Below the pieces are notes generated by a model. That model had not been told where the DNA came from. It ran no database searches and worked only from the letters and a program-made list of their open reading frames with translations. DNA of 64,000 bases. Origin: Pegea sp. RAD2-039 (lineage: Eukaryota; Chordata; Thaliacea; Salpida; Salpidae). This document shows, piece by piece, positions 46,901 through 60,500 of this stretch (positions within the stretch are counted from its first letter, which is position 1; each line of letters starts with the position of its first letter). The DNA lies in the NCBI GenBank assembly GCA_034620365.1, contig JAQGEQ010000177.1:806001-870000 (forward strand), written 5' to 3'. The position numbers were made by a program, and so were the translations under genes.

Positions 46901-49900
46901 CAAATGAATTATGAAATTACTAACGGAAGATTAATTATGTCTTGCTTTATTGATTCTATCAATAAAGGCACTTACAAAATTATTAATCAATTAAGATGTC
47001 ATCTAAATAAGGAAAATTTTCACTTTACCTTTTTTTATCGCACTATACGAACTAAATAATTCATTTTAAGTTTTTTGTTCCAACATTAAATGAATTATTT
47101 GATTTTTTGTTCATAAACTATGAGCATCAAAATAAAATTCATTAAAGAAGCAAATGGAACAGATCTCAATTGTATGATAAGGGTCATCAACGTGTTATAT
47201 AATAAAGATAAAAGATAGGAGAGATGTTCACTTGTTTGCTTAATTAAAAGCTAATGTTGGGTATCTAAGAGCTGTATTAAATGTCCATTAAAAATAAAAT
47301 TTGAATTGAATTAGTTTTTCTAACTTTTAAAATTTTAGTTTAAAAGGTATTTTGATGGTTTTTAATTTGAAACCCCGGTGGCACTGTATAAGATTAAATT
47401 ACATAAAGACATATTTATCTCAATGAGAGTATATTGTGTCCTTGTTAAACTTTAGCGCAGTAGTTGAGATCGCAAGGGTTTGAAAAATGAAATTGCCAAC
47501 AGAAAAGGTTAAAAACAGTAAGCTAGAAGCGTGGATAACACGTTTATATATCATAAAAACCGAGCAAAAACTGTTTATTTATAAACATTCTTTTATATAC
47601 AACAAATTTATCTTTCTTACTAGCTTATAAGTGCAAATAAGTTTTCTGATAAAATTAATTTTTACCTTTTAAATGATCATAACAAACTATTAAAGATTTT
47701 GTCTGCTATATATTGTTTTTTAGTCTCAAGTCTCATTTTGAAAGCTACAAGATTAAATCTAGAAACTATTCAAATTGAAGAAGTTATTTTAAACTTTTAG
47801 TTTTTCTTTTATTATTTCAAAGCTAAAGTTTTTAATTTGGTACTATAAAAAAGTAAATGATTGAACTAAAACTTTCATTGCATATAAAATTCTGAGCTAT
47901 TATTACTGTATAAGATCTAGTTAAAAAATGCATTTATTTCAACAACTCATGTTATTATCTGATTACTTTTTAAGACTTTCTGAAAACTAGTTTTACAAAC
48001 TTAAAAACCAGTTTATCATGCGCAAGTAATTCTTAGAAAATCAAAGAAAATAATCTTGTGTGATGTTGTGTAAAGTAGGACTTAATTGAAATATAAATTT
48101 TAAATATTTTACGTCGGGCAAATTTGAATTTACATAACAGTATGGTTCATTAACTAATGTTGCTTTGTAAACACATGGTTAAAATATCTTTTTCAGCTTA
48201 ACGTTTACTTAACTTTGTCAATAGTATTATAATATAAGCGTATTTTCCTTGAAAAACTGTATGATGTATAAAAAACGTTTGTAGAAATACTTAAAATGAA
48301 TAAATATACTATGTGAAATAATGTAAAGTTAATGTCTCAAAAACTTGCTAGCATATAGTATGTTTTACTTTGTCGAGTTGTGTGATATATTAATTATTAC
48401 TTTTATAATTATACTTAGCTTCAATTTTCTACTATACTATTGATTAAGCTTCGCTTTTAGAAAATTACAAGTGACAACCTTACTGGCAAGCACGTCGTTA
48501 TGTAATTACGTAGATCTGAAAAGTTAAAACAATTAAGTTAGAAAATTAATTTTATTTTTCATTACTGTTCTTAAAAACATTTTACACAAATACAATTTAA
48601 TACACTAAGTCGATTTTTCAGTATTTAAATTTTTCAAGTATTTAATAAAATTTTGAATAACAGTTTAAGTTCTTAATTTGAAGGAAATTAAACTTGTAAG
48701 ATTTTAAGCAAAAATGTTGTTTTATCAAATGATATTATTGTTTATTGTTGTATAATATTTTATATCTTGTTGTATACGATTGTTGTTAACTTGTATCGTT
48801 TTGATTAAAATATTCATTTCAATTTTATTATTTATAAGTATATTTTTAATTCCTGAATTTTATTTACTAGTAGAGATAGAAACAATAAAAAACCAATTAT
48901 ATTTCATTATATAGTTTAATCAACACCACTATGTATATTCAGCAAACTACTTTTACTATTTTTGAAATACTTTTTATTCTAAGTGTGAAAAATCATACAA
49001 TCTGCTTTTTAAAAAGCTACAAACATATTTTTAAAAAATCGTTTTGTGAAAAGCCTTCTGCTAAGCAATGAAATGTCAAATAGAGAATTTTTTTGTAAAC
49101 AAATAAAGCCTTAAAAATAACACACCAAGCAGTTTATTGTTTTCAAAAAGCTTCTTTACTTATAAATCAACTATAAATCTTTATAAACTTTGACAGTAAG
49201 AGCTTTTAAAAACCAAAAGTTTTGACTTTTAGGATTAAACATGAAAATATATGTTCTAAGATATATAAAATCCAAAAGTTTTTTGGTACTTTTTTATCTA
49301 AAATATTTTCTTTAAATGAATACACTTCTTGAAGAACTATTGTATTGTGCTTCAACTGCTAGCCTAAAGAAAGTTATTAAATATTAAAGCAACCAAAATC
49401 AAAGATAGTTTTACAGAAACATATGGATAATTACAATTACACTTTTATTTTTTTTTATCTTTTATTTAGAAGAAAACGACACAAACATTTAATAAGATTA
49501 AGGATAATTTTTTAAACTTTCTAGATTAAAAAGTCTTTCATGGAACAGCTGTTAAAACTTTTGATTTTATTTATAAAAAAAAACACAAATAATTTTATTG
49601 ACTAAACTATTTTCAATAGTATTACTGAATTAAAAGTTTGAAAAACATCTTTATTTAATGATTTTTTATTGGCTCTGCAGAAACAAAGCATAAAACAAAA
49701 GTTATTACATTTAAACCAATTGATGATTTATCACGCTTTACAATTAAATCAGTAAAAAATAATCAGCAGTTTTTAGCTTTTTTATTCAAAGTTTTTTAGT
49801 AATTTTCAGTTTAATAAATTACAGAAATAAGAAGTAGCTTTTTGTCGTAACATTATACTTTTTATTAAGATAATCGATTTGTTTAAGAAGGCTGCAAACT

Positions 49901-50270
49901 TCTCCACATAAGAATCTAATTAATGTAAATCCCAAATGCTTGTTGATTAAAATTGTTTGTTGCGTTTGGAAGAAACTGAAAAAGTCCTATAAGATTATTT
50001 CAGAGTGATAAAAACAAACTCCCAGTAGCATCAAATGTTGCTCTTAGGTTTTTGTTAACATCAAATACAGTTTTATCTTATACCACCCACAAATAATTCA
50101 GTATTTCAATCAACCGTTTGTCAGTAGAATTCCATCTAATGCAACTCATTTAAACTCAAGACGTCATATTTCATTCCAAACACTCAGCCTCAGCACTAAC
50201 CACTTTTTTCTTAGGTTTCTATTTTGCTTTTTTCTCATCACCCAACCTTTCAAACAGTTTGCTTTTTTCT
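40976..50270. other. Gene desert, about 9.3 kb
   Basis: AT-rich sequence on both strands without a recognisable exon. A small GC-richer patch at 46130-46230 contains a short open frame (VRKLVHSAPNPEALYF) that I cannot assign. No tandem array or transposon ORF is seen. Confidence 0.55.
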
Positions 50271-50525
50271 CTTTTGGATCACGTGATCAAATGCTCAAAG
50301 AGAGAAGGCCTTCCTGGAAACTGGAATAAGCAGTATTGCAAAAAGAGAGAAGTTTGGTCGATCTAGTCTCAAAAACTTTAAACTTCGACGCTTCAAAAAA
50401 ACTGGAATGAGTTTTGAGCTTTCTGTTCGGTTTTATTAACTTTAATATTTTGTATTTCAGAGTCTTGAGTTTAGAAATTAAAACTCTAAAAGCTCATTTT
50501 AAAGTGTTCATCTGATTTTATCAAA
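50271..50525 (+). promoter_or_regulatory. Upstream region of the muscarinic receptor gene
   Basis: Less AT-rich than the desert before it. It holds a 12-bp palindrome GATCACGTGATC (50277-50288, E-box CACGTG) and, at about 50460, an acceptor-like TTGTATTTCAG some 65 nt before the ATG. It could contain the promoter, a 5' UTR intron end or a trans-splice acceptor. Confidence 0.35.
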
Positions 50526-53500
50526 ATGATGACGTCAGTCTATCAAAGCATCCCTACAAGCATAGAGTTTTTTACGTTGGAATCAAACTGGGCATTTAAT
50601 GACTCCATCAATCACGCTGTAGCTAACAGCAGCAACCAAACTAACAAAACTCAAACAGGGGTTCAGACAACAACTGATTTTTGGCAACTTTTTGCAATAT
50701 GCTTCTTTTCCATTAGTGCAAGTCTAGTTACTGTTTGTGGTAACTTACTAGTAATCATCTCGTTTATTATTAATCGAGCACTCCGAAAAGTAAATAATTA
50801 TTTGATCATGAGCTTGGCCGCAGCCGATTTTCTCATTGGACTGGTATCTATGAATCTCTTTACACTGTATATAGTCAACAACGGCTGGACACTTGGTCCT
50901 ACACTGTGCAATATATGGTTAGCTCTTGACTATGTGGCGAGCAATGCTTCAGTTCTAAACCTTACAATCATTTGTTTAGTCAGGTAAGGTTTAGAAAATA
51001 TATTTGATATTCGATTTTTGAAAATTTAAAGATTTTTCTTTCTGTTTTTTTAAACTTTTTATATAATAATATAATTTCATATATTGTTCGCTAAGTTGTT
51101 GTTATTTATTTTATATTAGTATGATTTTAGTCTTAAATTCTATCTGAGATGGCGTAACGCATCTTTAACAAATGTCAAAGTAATTTGTTTTCAAGTAAGA
51201 AGATTTATTTTCGCAATTTTATTTCAATCATTTTTATTAATGCAATTTCCTTTAGTAAAGTTTCATTTTTTGTTTTATTAATGAAAGGACCTTATGTGCC
51301 ATTATTGAAAAACCAACCAAATAAATTTCGGTAACAAACTAACTTTAAAAACGTAAGCTGTCGATAAAAAGTAAAATTATTTTAGACCTTTTCTTCTTTA
51401 TTTAATTTCTGGCCTAGATTCCCAGCCCATGATTTGCTCTTGTTTTTAAGATTAAAACGATTTAAAGAAGTTTTAGATAAATGATTTAATCGATTCATTG
51501 GTTTACATATCAGAATTAAGAGCTGGAATTAGAAATCTCAAAAAAGCAATAAAGGATTTTTTAGGATAAAGTTAATTAAAATCAAACGAATAACAAACAA
51601 AAACTTCATCAAAAATTTATAGATAAATCTTTTACAGAAAATAGTATAAAGTTTTTTATGTACATATTAACTGTTACAAGAACTTAAACTCATTTCCTAA
51701 AAATAATTAAGAAAAATAATAAATTGACTTGAGTACAAACAAAACATAAATGTAAACACAGAAGTTAAAAAAAGTTAACATCAAATCGTCAGTAGATTAA
51801 ATTAAATTGAAAGTAAGAATAATTGATGAAAATTTTGCTTAAGTTTTAGTTTATGGGAACTTCAAAAAAATCGATAATTTATTCATTAAAAGTTTTGAAT
51901 AGATTAAATAATTAGAAATGAAAAACATTTCGACTACTTTTTATTAAATCGCTTTACCTTTACCTTTATTTTTATATAAGTTAAACTTAATTTGATTAAA
52001 AATTGAACTCAAATCCAGAAATAAACACCAAAAATGATGAGAACCTTGAATACGTAAGTTCAAATTTCTATTTCTTGTCAATTATAGAAGAAAATTACTT
52101 ATCTTAATTAATTAGTAATCCTTAAAATAGGTAGCTGGTTTAATTACGCAGCTTTTTGTTTACGATAAACTCTTGTAAATACCTAACTACATAATAGTTT
52201 GATATGTTAAATATAGAAAAACTAATTATTTTAAAATTGGACTCTAGCAAAAATTAGAAAATTATTTGTATGAATATTTTATAAGCACATCATTAGGGGA
52301 AAATAGGTGGTGTAATTAAAGCTACGTAGTTTAAACGAGGTAATTAAATAACTTAATTGGTCTTAAACGTGAACAGAGACAAAGTTTAAGCTCTTTTTTT
52401 TTCATCCAGCCTTGTGTCAAAACATTTTAAAAGAGATAACATACAATAAATTTGTTTCAAAAGCCTGTAGAACTAAAATTTTAATTTCTTTTAAAGTATA
52501 TTAAAACTGTTGTCAAAGTTACTGTAAACAAGCTCGTAATATAAGACTTGTTGATACAATATCATCTCCACTTCAATTGTAGCTTGCAATATAAACTAGC
52601 GATTGAATAACTAATTGCTGTTAAACTTACAGATATTATTCAGTCATCAAGCCAATTACATATCGGCATCATAGTAGCCCGCAAAAGTTTGTAGTTGCAA
52701 TTGTAAGTGCTTGGATCATCTCATTTTTACTCTGGGCACCGTGGATTTTATTCTGGGATTTTATACAACCACTTGCAGATAAGAGACCAGCGGTAAGTAT
52801 TCCAAATCTGCGCTTTAACTACAATAGTTGAATAATGAGTTTCAAAACTTAAACATATTTTTCTGCAAAACTTAAACTTTAACATTATTCCAGGGTCAAT
52901 GTTATATTCCATTTCTGAACAACAATCAAGCCATGACAATCATAACAGCAATTGCAGCATTTTATTTTCCTGCCGTTGTCATGTGTTGTCTTTACTGGAA
53001 GGTGTATGTTGGAATAAAGCAACGAAGAAAGTAAGCTTTTAATGACTTCATTTCAAAAACTATATATAAGAGCTGGTCAGTGATAGGTTGTAGTAGCTTT
53101 TGACGCTAAAGTACCACTGGCTTGGTACATTAAAAAAGTTGAACACTCACCAAAAAAAATCAATACCGAAAAACTAAACTGATGTTGTTGCTGTTTTTGC
53201 TTTTTTCTTCGAATTAAAGTATCTCTACAATTAATAAAAAACATTTAGACATTTTCACATTAAAAACTGATAATAGATGATCAATCAATTTTGAGCTTTT
53301 AGGCTTTCAAAGTGATCAACTATGGTATTGAAATTCGACTTTTTTAAATTTATTAATTTATGATTTACTGCTGTAGGTTTATTAGTATCTAACTGCTGCT
53401 ATTTTCAATAGAATTAAAACTAAATTAATTCAATCATCTTACCTTTTAACTGTTTGCTCAACTAACCATTAAACAAAAAGCCAACAAAAAATTAAATTAA

Positions 53501-56500
53501 AAGAAAAATATTTTAGTAGAATTTAATCAGATTATTGAGCAGAAAAATTCATAATTAATGATTTACTTTTAAGACTTTATAAGTAGTTGATAATTTTCAG
53601 CAAAAGTAACTACGATAAAAAAGTGAACATAAAAATTGAACCAAATACAAAAAATCAATAAGATAATGATAAATTATTGAGTGTTTGGTTAGTTGATTGT
53701 TTCCAAACCAAAATTGGCAGGTGAATAAGCGATAAAAAATGAAATTGTTTACTCTAAATTTACTTTCATTTGTTTGATAGAAAATTAATGTCAATGAAAG
53801 GAGATCTTGGAAAAGAGAAAAAGCCGAAGAAAAGAAGTGCTGCTTCTAGCTTGATTTCAAGGATTAGTAATATTCGTAACAGCATTTTCAGCACAAGAAC
53901 AAATTCAGTTTCTAAAAAAAATCAAACTTCTGGACAACTTGCTACTTTTCCAACATCGTCGATTACTTCCGGAGAAGGAAAACTCGTGGAGAAGACAAAA
54001 AATTGCTCCGGAAGAAGCAACGAAAAAGAGGAGGTGACAAAACTGATGGAGGAGACTATGAATAAAGAGAGCAAGCTCAGTAATGTGGAAGAGAACGAAG
54101 TAAAGAGTAAACTGAGTGCTTGGTGGTGCCAACTAGATGAAAAGATCGAGCTGTCAGACCCTTCAGCCAAGAAGGACGAAAATTTGAGCCAAGTAGAAGG
54201 CGAGGAAGCCTGCACTCTTGAGGGAAGTCCTAATGCTCGCCAAAATGAGAAAGAAGAGGTCGAAGTAGCTCCGGAAGCTTCTACAAGTGATGCAGAGAGC
54301 TGTAAAAGAATAACAAATTCTGCTTCTGATGACTCGTTAAAACCTGAACGTCAAAATTCGAGCTCTTATTCAAAAACGTCTTTCAAAAACTCCAGCAACG
54401 TTCTAATCCAGGATGTGACGAAAGCCACTTTCGCTACACGCCCAGTTTTGTCGAATGGGTAAGTAGCAACGTGTTTTCTTCCCCGTTTTCTCAGAGTTTT
54501 TTTGAGCTGTTAAAAATCGATACTGCGTCATGAATAGTTTCAGAAAGCTTTTTATTTAAAATTATCTTTAAAAAAATTAGCTGTCTTTGTACTTCCAACA
54601 ACTTTTGGCTTTCTACAAGTAACAGTTAGAAACTTATTTTGACGATAATTTTATTCATTAACTAAAAGGTTAAAAATAATTAAATAAAATAGTTGAAGCA
54701 ACGAAACATGATGAACAGTAGACATTGAAGTACGATTGACAAAACAATGTTATCATTGTTGTTGTTGAAAAGATATACAAACATTAGTTTCATGGCTTGT
54801 TTAGTGTGAAAATATTTGATAAAATTGTCATTAGTGTAATAAGCTCACATTATATTGTCAGTTATTTAAAAATTACTTTTTGTCTTCTAAACTTTGAGCT
54901 CTATTTATTTTTTGTTATAACTAGATGAATAAATTTAAATAAAACCTGATAACTTCAATGAAAATTTGGTAAACTAAAAAATCTTTTTAAATTCAGACTT
55001 TCATAATTAATGATTTAAACTTTATTTATTTCATCCTAAAGCTGAATTTTTTTACATAATAAATATCAGATTAACATACATAAATAAAAAAATTATAAAC
55101 TTTAATCGAAAATAATAGTTTTTTGTAAGATAATTTATTCAGTTGTGTTTAAAGTTGGAAAAATTTCAAAACTTATTTTTTTCATTTTATGTTTACGGTA
55201 TTATTTTTCAACTGTATAAAATTCCATGAAATAATAATTTTTCTGAAAAATGAGCTTGAAAAACTACAGCAAAGTCTTCCAGTTAAAGCAAAATCAATAA
55301 AATAATGAGTTAAATTTACATAAAGGTAAACCTCAAGAACTGATTATCGGTTATTTGATTTTATACTGAAAATATTTTGTTGCTTTTCAAAAATTGCTTA
55401 CCTTTCCTTGAAGTCACTCTAAATGTTGTTACACTATAGAAGCTCACAGAAGCTTACAAAACAAAATTGTCAAACAACAAGAATTTTCTACAAACAAAAA
55501 AGGACAATTTTATTTTTTGCAATTGATGCTCTTTGCAATATTTATCAGTAGTCAGTAAGACATTTTGGGAAAAATATAAAATCAACAGCTCATCGTAGCA
55601 GTTTATCAATTTCGTTTTTTACCTTTGTGTATATCATGAACTTTTACTTTATACTTAGTTAGGTCACAGTGAAAATAAGCAAATATAAGGCCAGATGATA
55701 TTTAAATCAATTATAAATTGAACTATATTTTATGTTTTATTATAAATATCGGCTTTTCGGTATTTCTATAAAAAGCGAAAATCAATTTAACTTGTTTTTT
55801 GTTTATTGAGTTAGAATTTTATAAATAAGTGGAACAAACTCAATTTAGAAAGTCGAGAAGCAAAATAAAGAGTTGCAAATATTTTGATAAGAATCATTTA
55901 AACTTAACCTATTTAAACTATTACAGAAAACAAACATGCTTAAAAACACGTTATCGTTATTATGTAATCTATAATCAGCTGATTACTTAAGTAAGCAAGC
56001 TGTGTATCAAACTAAGTAACTGTACTTACTCAAATACTTAATTTACTAAGTGAGCCTTTGTCAAACCTAATCATGTCTCGGACACTGACAATACTGTTGT
56101 TACTCTCAAGATACTACAAGCAATGCAAAGCAGTGATGTTTAGAATTAAGATGAAAGTCAAATACTTTTTGCTAAAAGTTTCCTTTTTTCATCTATCATT
56201 TTTGGATAAAACCTTTATTAATTATTAAAAATGAATGTAATAGATGAAAAATAATTTTCAAAAGAAGAATGTAATTTATGCGATTGAAATGTTTCGAATG
56301 TTTTCAAAATGCTCAAGTAAGATGCTTGTTTAAAGTAAGATTAATTAGATGAAATAAGTGAACAAGCATAGACTTTAAGGTCATGCTAACCTTATTTCAA
56401 AGATTTAACCTTTTGTTGGAACACAAATAACGTTATGAATTATAATATAAAAAGTAACAACAGATAATCAATGTTTTTTAGTAAGGTAACCCAGTTCATA

Positions 56501-57545
56501 TTAAAGGGTAAATAAGAAATGTTGAAACTCAACTAATTAATCTTACTCAAAATATCAAACAGTGACCCCTGCAAAATACCTTGAAGACTCTACTTTTTAT
56601 GAAGATTGATATGACCTGTAGCCACAGTATTGAAAGATTCATGTTAAAATTTTATAGATATGCAGTGGTACTATGTATGCAACTGAAATCAATATTGAAA
56701 ATTTCCGATCTTTTATTATTAATTATCTAATGACTGGTATTGAAGTTTATAATTTATCTTACTATTCAAATATCATTTGCAAGTAAAGTATCTTCGTTGA
56801 ATGAATAACTCAAGCCGCAAATATGATTACCAGAAAGAATAAGTTTTTCCCAAACTTAAAAGATGAACAAGAAGATTCATTATTAAGTATTAAATGGGGT
56901 CGATGTAGTTATAGGGTGTTTTTAAGATTTAGATTTACGAAATAAAACTTTATTTGGTTCTATTGAATTTGAAAACATAATTTTGTGACTTGCTGTTTTT
57001 ATAATAAATTTGGATCCATTTTATACAGCTTTGAGCAAACACATTTGGAGGAAAATGTGAAACTTGATCGAGAAGAAACGTCAAGCACAGATGTAAATAC
57101 ACATCATTCAAAAATTGGAGAGGAAATTGAAGCGAAGAAGGTGGAAAAACAAGAAAACGTTCCACAAAAACCAGCTCAAAAAGAATTAAGAAACAAAGAA
57201 AGCGATATCAGCAAGGTAAATGAACTGCTTAAACGGCAGGAAATGAAAAATCTTCGATCTCTACAAAAAGAACAGAAAGCAACTCGCTTACTTGCCTCTA
57301 TATTGGCTGCATTTATTTTACTTTGGTTGCCCTATAACGTTCTAGTTATATTCAGTGCTTTCTGTAAGGAATGTGTCTCAGATATTGCTTGGAATATTGG
57401 TTACTGGCTATGCTATTTAAACAGTACACTTAATCCTGTTCTTTATGCACTTTGCAACAAAGATTTCAAGCAAACTTTCAAATATTTACTTTGGTATAGA
57501 TGTAGCACAAGCGATAGACGTCGTTATTTACAACAAATGCGTTAA
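50526..57545 (+). CDS. Muscarinic acetylcholine receptor (class A GPCR), five exons, VRY in place of DRY
   Basis: Exons 50526-50983, 52633-52792, 52894-53030, 53781-54458 and 57029-57545 join in frame to 649 residues. The N-terminus has several N-glycosylation sites ([12 protein letters not shown]). Helices 1-5 lie at about residues 52-245, helices 6-7 at about 562-620. The acetylcholine pocket is intact: Asp135 (3.32), Tyr136 (3.33), Trp577 (6.48), Tyr580 (6.51), Asn581 (6.52), Tyr603 (7.39), Tyr607 (7.43). NPVLY is at 613-617. Helix 5 reads TAIAAFYFP, as in vertebrate M receptors. The third intracellular loop is about 310 residues, Ser/Lys/Glu-rich and mostly encoded by exon 4, as is usual for this family. 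The DRY motif at the end of helix 3 reads Val152-Arg153-Tyr154, with GTC at the Asp position. The M1-M4 versus M5 type cannot be told. The coding introns differ from the intronless vertebrate coding regions. Confidence 0.95.
54459..57028. other. Large intron 4 of the muscarinic receptor gene
   Basis: 2,570 nt of AT-rich sequence without a recognised nested gene. It lies inside the part of the gene that encodes the third intracellular loop. Confidence 0.7.
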
Positions 57546-60500
57546 CTTCTTACCGCCTATATGTTGTATACTCTTTTATAGCATCTTGATCTCCAAAACT
57601 TTGAAACTTAATACTTTTATCGTATCAGCCACTAATCTGTATTGACCTAACACAGATCTTTTTAGATTAATTAAAAGAATTCGTTTCACATGATGAAACC
57701 TTGGCTACAGAAACAAAAAATAAATCATTTAGGACCTTTTTAGCTATTTAAAGGTTTTCATTTAATCACTTCACAGATTAAAACAAATTATTTTTCTTTG
57801 TACCGATGAAATGTCAATGATGTTAATTTTGAAAAGTTTAATACTTGCATGTATTTGAGTCGAAATTGTCACCTTATCGATCTATTGTAAATTAAAGTTC
57901 TTCTTCTAATATTAATTAATATTAGCTCAATTATTTCACTTCTATTAAACTCCATTAAGCACCTATCTTCCCGCCTCAGCTTTCTGAAACGTTTTCGATG
58001 AAGTCAACAGTTTCATTGACTTTTTTTTGACGTTGATTCAGACTAAAACCGGTAAAAGCATTTTGACGGATGTAAGTATAACAGCTCTGAACGAAAAAAT
58101 CATTGTATAAAAACCTATCTGAAGTAACTTTTAAATTTCTTTTATCATCTTGTAATGATATTATCTGATCTTTATAATTTTGTGAAATTGATTATTCTAA
58201 TAAAAAAGAAGTTAAGTCTTTGCTTTAAAGTATCTGTATAACTCTGTTGTTTATAAACAATGAAAACATAAGTTGATGGGAGTATTGAAGCTTTCAAAGC
58301 AAAATATGAGTTTTACAGTAATTAGTTATAGTGACAAGTTGTATTAAGGTCTGACTGTTTAGAAACTATTTTGATACATTTACCAGGGTGAATTCAATTA
58401 AATTTACTTAACTTTATTAAACATAAATTAATTCATAAATTAAAATTTATATACCGATTAAATTAAACATAAAAAGCTTAAATTATTTTGTTTGATTGAT
58501 AGAACATCACAGTTAACTCGACAAGAAAGCAAAATGTTTATTAAAGACCCTTCCATAAGTTTTAAAATCATTAAGTTTGACATTTTCTTATACTTGTATA
58601 TTTTCAATCAGCAAGCACAACTGAATTTCCAAAAGTCAAAAAACAAGATGAAACCTTCATAAATTGTTAAGTTCAAGCTTTTATGCCTAGTTCGTTTGTT
58701 ATCACTACATGCAAAAATCCTTTCTTTTTAAGGCTTTTATTGAAAAAGAAAACATAAGCAAAGAGATCAAGTATGAAAAAGAACTTTAAATCGATTTTAG
58801 ATTTTCCTTTTTAATCTGTAATCGGAATTATTATTGATTTCAATGCAATCGAGACAATTTACTGAGAACTACTACCGCTAAGTTGATTCAATTTTAAAAG
58901 ATCGAATATAATTAATATTTATTTTTTAAATCATTTGTAAATAACTAAGTGAACCTTTTTAATGATTAAGCTTCATAATTTTAAATTGTCAAGTTACTAG
59001 TCCTGAATAAAAACACACTTATTTAGGTTGTCATAGCACCAAAATATAAGTGAAATAATTAAAAGTTTTATTCAAATATCACATTTTGATTATAAAATAT
59101 AAAAATGAATAAAATTTATCTTCCCTTGTTGTAAATAGTTTATTAAAGCAGATTATAATTGTTATAATATAAACGATTTTATAAATTTATAATATTTCAG
59201 ATAATTTACATCAAAATAATTGTCACTGGTAAAAATAAAAGCTTTTGAAATGTTCAAATGATTTCTTTTAAATGATTAGTCATCTATATCGCCTTTTTTC
59301 CTATTGAAAATATCATAGTAAGCATGGATTTTTCTATGATATCTGAACAAGTTGTACAATTTGAAATAGTTTTAATTATATTCATCTTTCAAAAAATACG
59401 TTTAGAAAATATTATCTCAAAACTCATGAGTAGAAATCACAAAAAATAAACAAAGTAATTAAACGATCCTTTGCTGTATAATATACTCGTTGAAAGCCCT
59501 CAACAGAACATACATTTAATGAGAAAAAGATTTTTCTCAAATTATTCAGCAACATATTATTAGGGAAGACATTGATATTTTAGATAAAGTTGTTTCTTCA
59601 GGCAAAATATTTTAATTTTTCACTGAATTTTAATTTGGTGATTGATTATTTTTACATTTTTGTATATTTTTCAGATCAGGTGAACTCTATTGAATTTAAA
59701 ATTAAGTTATAAATAGATTTATAAATACTAAAAAATATTTTATCGAGTTGATAATAAACTTATATTATTGATTCTTTTCTAATTTTAAAGCGGTTAAAAA
59801 TTTATATTTATCAAATCATATTTTCTGTTGGGTTTACTTATCACATAATTTGATATTTCATTGAACATATGTAAGTAACATCTTCACTAAATATTAAGTT
59901 TGAACTTATATATGAATCAAAATATTTTATAATCATCAAATTATGCTTTGTTTATTTTCACTTAAGTAAAAGTGAAAGCTTTTTATTCTTCTTCTTGAAT
60001 CTTCAGTTTTCATAAAAACTAATAACAAATTTGATCTACCATTAAGTTCATCAACAAAAATTATAAACAGCTATTAACCAATTTAAGTAAAACAAAATTA
60101 TGTTTATGTATTTCAGACTCCAAAGGATACACAACTTATTAAACACCCTTACTTCTAGCTATTAAAATACATTTTCTAACATTTTCTACAGCAAAAATAG
60201 TTAGAAAGAGTGTATTAACTTTATGTTAAAAGTTAATCTGATAAATCAATACATTAAATGTCGAATATTAAATCATCAATTAATCAAATTTTTTGGTGCT
60301 GATTTTTACCACATTTGTAAAGCTTTGTATCAAATCAGTTCTAAATAATTCTATAATATGAAATTGATAAACGCTGCTATCAAAATAAAATGACTCATTT
60401 TTGTAGCAATTTATTAAATCGTTCGTTTTTAATAAAATATCAAATAAAAAAGGATTTTTCTGTAAAAATTTTCATAATAAGAACTCGTTGTAGAAATTTT

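Noticed and set aside
53922-54215. Ser-rich ORF antisense to the muscarinic loop exon
   Set aside because: It is the antisense shadow of a Glu/Lys/Ser-rich coding exon whose frame and junctions are well supported.
57906-57925. Perfect 20-bp palindrome of A and T (CTAATATTAA and its mirror)
   Set aside because: Striking, but pure AT palindromes are expected in sequence of this composition; no other feature adjoins it.
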